The notes under the pieces were generated by a model. It worked only from the letters and a program-made list of their open reading frames with translations, did not search any database and was not told the origin of the DNA. 7,151 nt of DNA from Acidobacteriota bacterium (GTDB lineage Bacteria > Acidobacteriota > Blastocatellia > Pyrinomonadales > Pyrinomonadaceae). The stretch is from assembly GCA_003222835.1 (NCBI GenBank), contig QHXE01000607.1, positions 1 through 7,151 on the forward strand. Direction: 5' to 3'. This document shows positions 5,286-7,151 of the stretch, piece after piece. Every line of letters begins with the position of its first letter. Position 1 is the first letter of the stretch. The position numbers were made by a program, and so were the translations under genes.

Positions 5286-7151
5286 ATGTTTCGATTTCTA
5301 CGATTTTTCGCCGGGGCCGTAATTGCCGCAACTCTGCTCGCCGTGCCCTTGATGATTTCGAGCGCGGGCACCAGCAGCAACACTGTTTCAGTTATCGTCG
5401 AGTTTCGAGACGATCCGGGAGCGGTCTACGCCGCCAAACTCAAGCGGAGCGGCGCCTTGCCATCAAACGATCAAGTGCAGGCCTATCGCAACAGCCTGAC
5501 TACGGCGCAAGATCAATTCCTGAATGCTTTGAAGAGCAGCGGCATTAACTTCCAGTTGCAAACGGTTGCCGTGAAGGACCCTGCCGGGAACGTCGCCGGC
5601 AATGTGGCGCTGCGCTACACGCTGGTTTACAACGGCGTGACTCTGACGGTTCCTGAAGCCGCAGTGCCGACGATCGCTAACATGAGTGGCGTTAAGAAGG
5701 TTCATGCGAATGGCGTTCTTCATCCCGAGCTATTTAAGAGCGTACCCTACATTGGCGCAGCGAAACTCTACGGAAACAATCCAAACGACATGACACCGTT
5801 TGCGAACTTCCCCGATGGAAATGAAGGTCAGGGAATCTATGTAGCAGTCATCGATACGGGCATAGATTGGACGCACCCGATGTTTGGTGGGGATGCGACT
5901 CCGCCGCGACTCGGGATATCGCCGAACTCTGCTTCGGTTCCAGCCAATCAAAAAGTCGTGTACCAGTTGCCGCTGGCCGACATCATTACTGACGGTTTCG
6001 GCCATGGCACGCATGTATCTTCGACGATCGCTGGTTACCTTGCCTCGGCGCCGGGCCCGGATGGTATTCCGGGAACGGCGGATGACATTCCTTTGCACGG
6101 CGTCGCGCCGCAAGCAAAGTTGATGTCTTACAAAGTGTGCAGCGATTCGCTCTCGACTGTCGGTTCCGCGACTGGCGCGATCGGCGGATGCTTTACTTCG
6201 AACATTGTGATGGCGATCGAAGACGCGGTGTCACCAACCACAGTCGATCTACAGCCGAAGCCAATAGCAAATGTGATCAGCATGAGCCTCGGGGGAGGCG
6301 GCGGCCCGGACGAAGCAACTGCGGTCGCTTCCGACAATGCAACCTTGCTCGGCTGCTCGGTGGTAGCGGCCGCCGGCAACTCTGGACCGAACGAAGGAAC
6401 ACTGGGCTCTCCGGCGGCAGGCCGGCGCGTAATTGCAGTCGCTGCCTCGAACGATCCGGGCACGGGCAACAACACAATCGATGTGACGGACGGCAGCGCT
6501 GCGGGCATGAATGCTTTCCCACTTGGAGGATCAGCCGCAGTCACCACCGACATCACAAAGAATTATGTGTTCTGCGGACTTGGTGAGAAGCCGACCGACT
6601 TTCCTGCGGCTGTCTCAGGCAACATCGCGCTGATTCAACGCGGTAGCACCGTTTCAACGCCGGCTGGTTTTCCAGTTAGCGCCGGAACAGGTTTGTTCGC
6701 GGTCAAGGCAAGCAACGCGGCGGCTGCCGGCGCCGTTGCAGCCGTCATTTACAACAACGTCGATGGCGAGATTACCGCCGTAACAGCTTATAAAACCGTC
6801 ATACCAGCTCTCGGCTTCTCGAAAGCGAATGGCGAATTCTTAAGGTCGATCATTGGTTCAAACCCCACGGGCCTTTCGGCGAAGCAAATTCGCATCAACA
6901 AAGCGACGATATTCACTCCGGCGATGGCTAGCTTCAGCTCGCGCGGGCCCGTGCAGGGATCGGGGCAGGTCAAGCCGGACGTTTCCGCTCCGGGCGTGAA
7001 CATTTTGGCAGCCGCTCCGCCGGCGAGTGCGTTGGCCGCACTGGCAGCAGGCGCGAACGGAGTTAACTACATCGCCATCAGCGGCACCAGCATGGCGACG
7101 CCGCACACTTCAGGTGCGGTCGCGCTGATTCGCAACGCGCATCCGGATTGG
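5286..7151 (+). CDS. Secreted subtilisin-family (S8) serine protease with PA domain, 3' end missing
   Basis: The frame runs open to the window end, giving 622 residues. Residues 1-27 form a Sec signal peptide (basic FRFLRF start, hydrophobic core, likely cleavage after SSA at 25-27). Residues about 33-147 look like an inhibitor I9-type propeptide ending in a GVKKVHANGVLHP segment. The S8 catalytic domain then shows the whole triad: Asp190 in VAVIDTGID, His240 in GHGTHVSS and Ser602 in SGTSMATPH, plus the oxyanion-hole Asn365 in AAAGNSGP. A protease-associated (PA) domain is inserted at about 418-520, recognised by GNIALIQRG (445-453) and an AGAVAAVIYNN block (to 491). FSSRGP and KPDVSAPGVNILAA precede the Ser. 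An extra acidic segment, GPDGIPGTADD (257-267), follows the His motif. Four cysteines (285, 302, 357, 430) could form disulfides outside the cytoplasm. The protein probably degrades external protein or peptides; specificity is unknown. The window ends about 20 residues after the active Ser, so the C-terminal domains and any cell-surface anchor are unseen. Translation starts at a strong ribosome site. Confidence 0.95.
   Translation, partial: MFRFLRFFAGAVIAATLLAVPLMISSAGTSSNTVSVIVEFRDDPGAVYAAKLKRSGALPSNDQVQAYRNSLTTAQDQFLNALKSSGINFQLQTVAVKDPAGNVAGNVALRYTLVYNGVTLTVPEAAVPTIANMSGVKKVHANGVLHPELFKSVPYIGAAKLYGNNPNDMTPFANFPDGNEGQGIYVAVIDTGIDWTHPMFGGDATPPRLGISPNSASVPANQKVVYQLPLADIITDGFGHGTHVSSTIAGYLASAPGPDGIPGTADDIPLHGVAPQAKLMSYKVCSDSLSTVGSATGAIGGCFTSNIVMAIEDAVSPTTVDLQPKPIANVISMSLGGGGGPDEATAVASDNATLLGCSVVAAAGNSGPNEGTLGSPAAGRRVIAVAASNDPGTGNNTIDVTDGSAAGMNAFPLGGSAAVTTDITKNYVFCGLGEKPTDFPAAVSGNIALIQRGSTVSTPAGFPVSAGTGLFAVKASNAAAAGAVAAVIYNNVDGEITAVTAYKTVIPALGFSKANGEFLRSIIGSNPTGLSAKQIRINKATIFTPAMASFSSRGPVQGSGQVKPDVSAPGVNILAAAPPASALAALAAGANGVNYIAISGTSMATPHTSGAVALIRNAHPDW

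Noticed and set aside
6128..6556. 142-codon minus-strand frame inside the protease gene
   Set aside because: It is antisense to conserved catalytic-domain sequence, is of low complexity (Ala/Pro/Ser/Thr), and has no plausible start site.

Overview
The window looks like a chromosomal segment from a free-living Gram-negative-type bacterium with moderate GC (mid-50s % by eye). A DUF1385 membrane protein next to prfA, a large fused membrane/spermidine-synthase-like protein, and a secreted PA-domain subtilase together resemble Acidobacteriota, perhaps a soil Blastocatellia-like lineage. This is an impression from gene content and protein style. No marker gene in the window settles the phylum.

Layout: (1) Positions 1-1004, plus strand: the 3' part of a DUF1385 (YqhQ-like) membrane protein gene whose start lies before the window. 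(2) 1005-1146: a short spacer with a near-perfect 14-bp inverted repeat. (3) 1147-2223, plus strand: prfA, peptide chain release factor 1, complete. (4) 2224-2328: a convergent gap holding short AAGCCT-type repeats. (5) 2329-4827, minus strand: an 832-residue fused protein made of a seven-helix membrane block, a spermidine-synthase-like SAM-binding domain and a second seven-helix block. (6) 4828-5285: a 458-bp divergent intergenic region. Its right half has a tandem array of four 11-12 bp CTCAA(G) repeats, a pair of identical CAGTTTTTTT words and a strong Shine-Dalgarno site. (7) 5286-7151, plus strand: a secreted subtilisin-family protease with signal peptide, propeptide, full catalytic triad and an inserted PA domain. 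It is cut off by the window end.

The DUF1385-prfA pair is a recurrent bacterial neighbourhood and probably one transcription unit. The usual next partner, prmC, which methylates the GGQ glutamine of RF1, is not found after prfA here. The fused membrane protein and the protease are divergently transcribed and look functionally unrelated to the translation genes.

No RNA genes, CRISPR arrays, insertion sequences or phage genes were seen. I do not see a clear novel multi-gene system. The most unusual points are the phased repeat array before the protease, the fused protein's missing aminopropyltransferase aspartate together with its pseudo-duplicated membrane halves, and the acidic-loop insertion in the protease.
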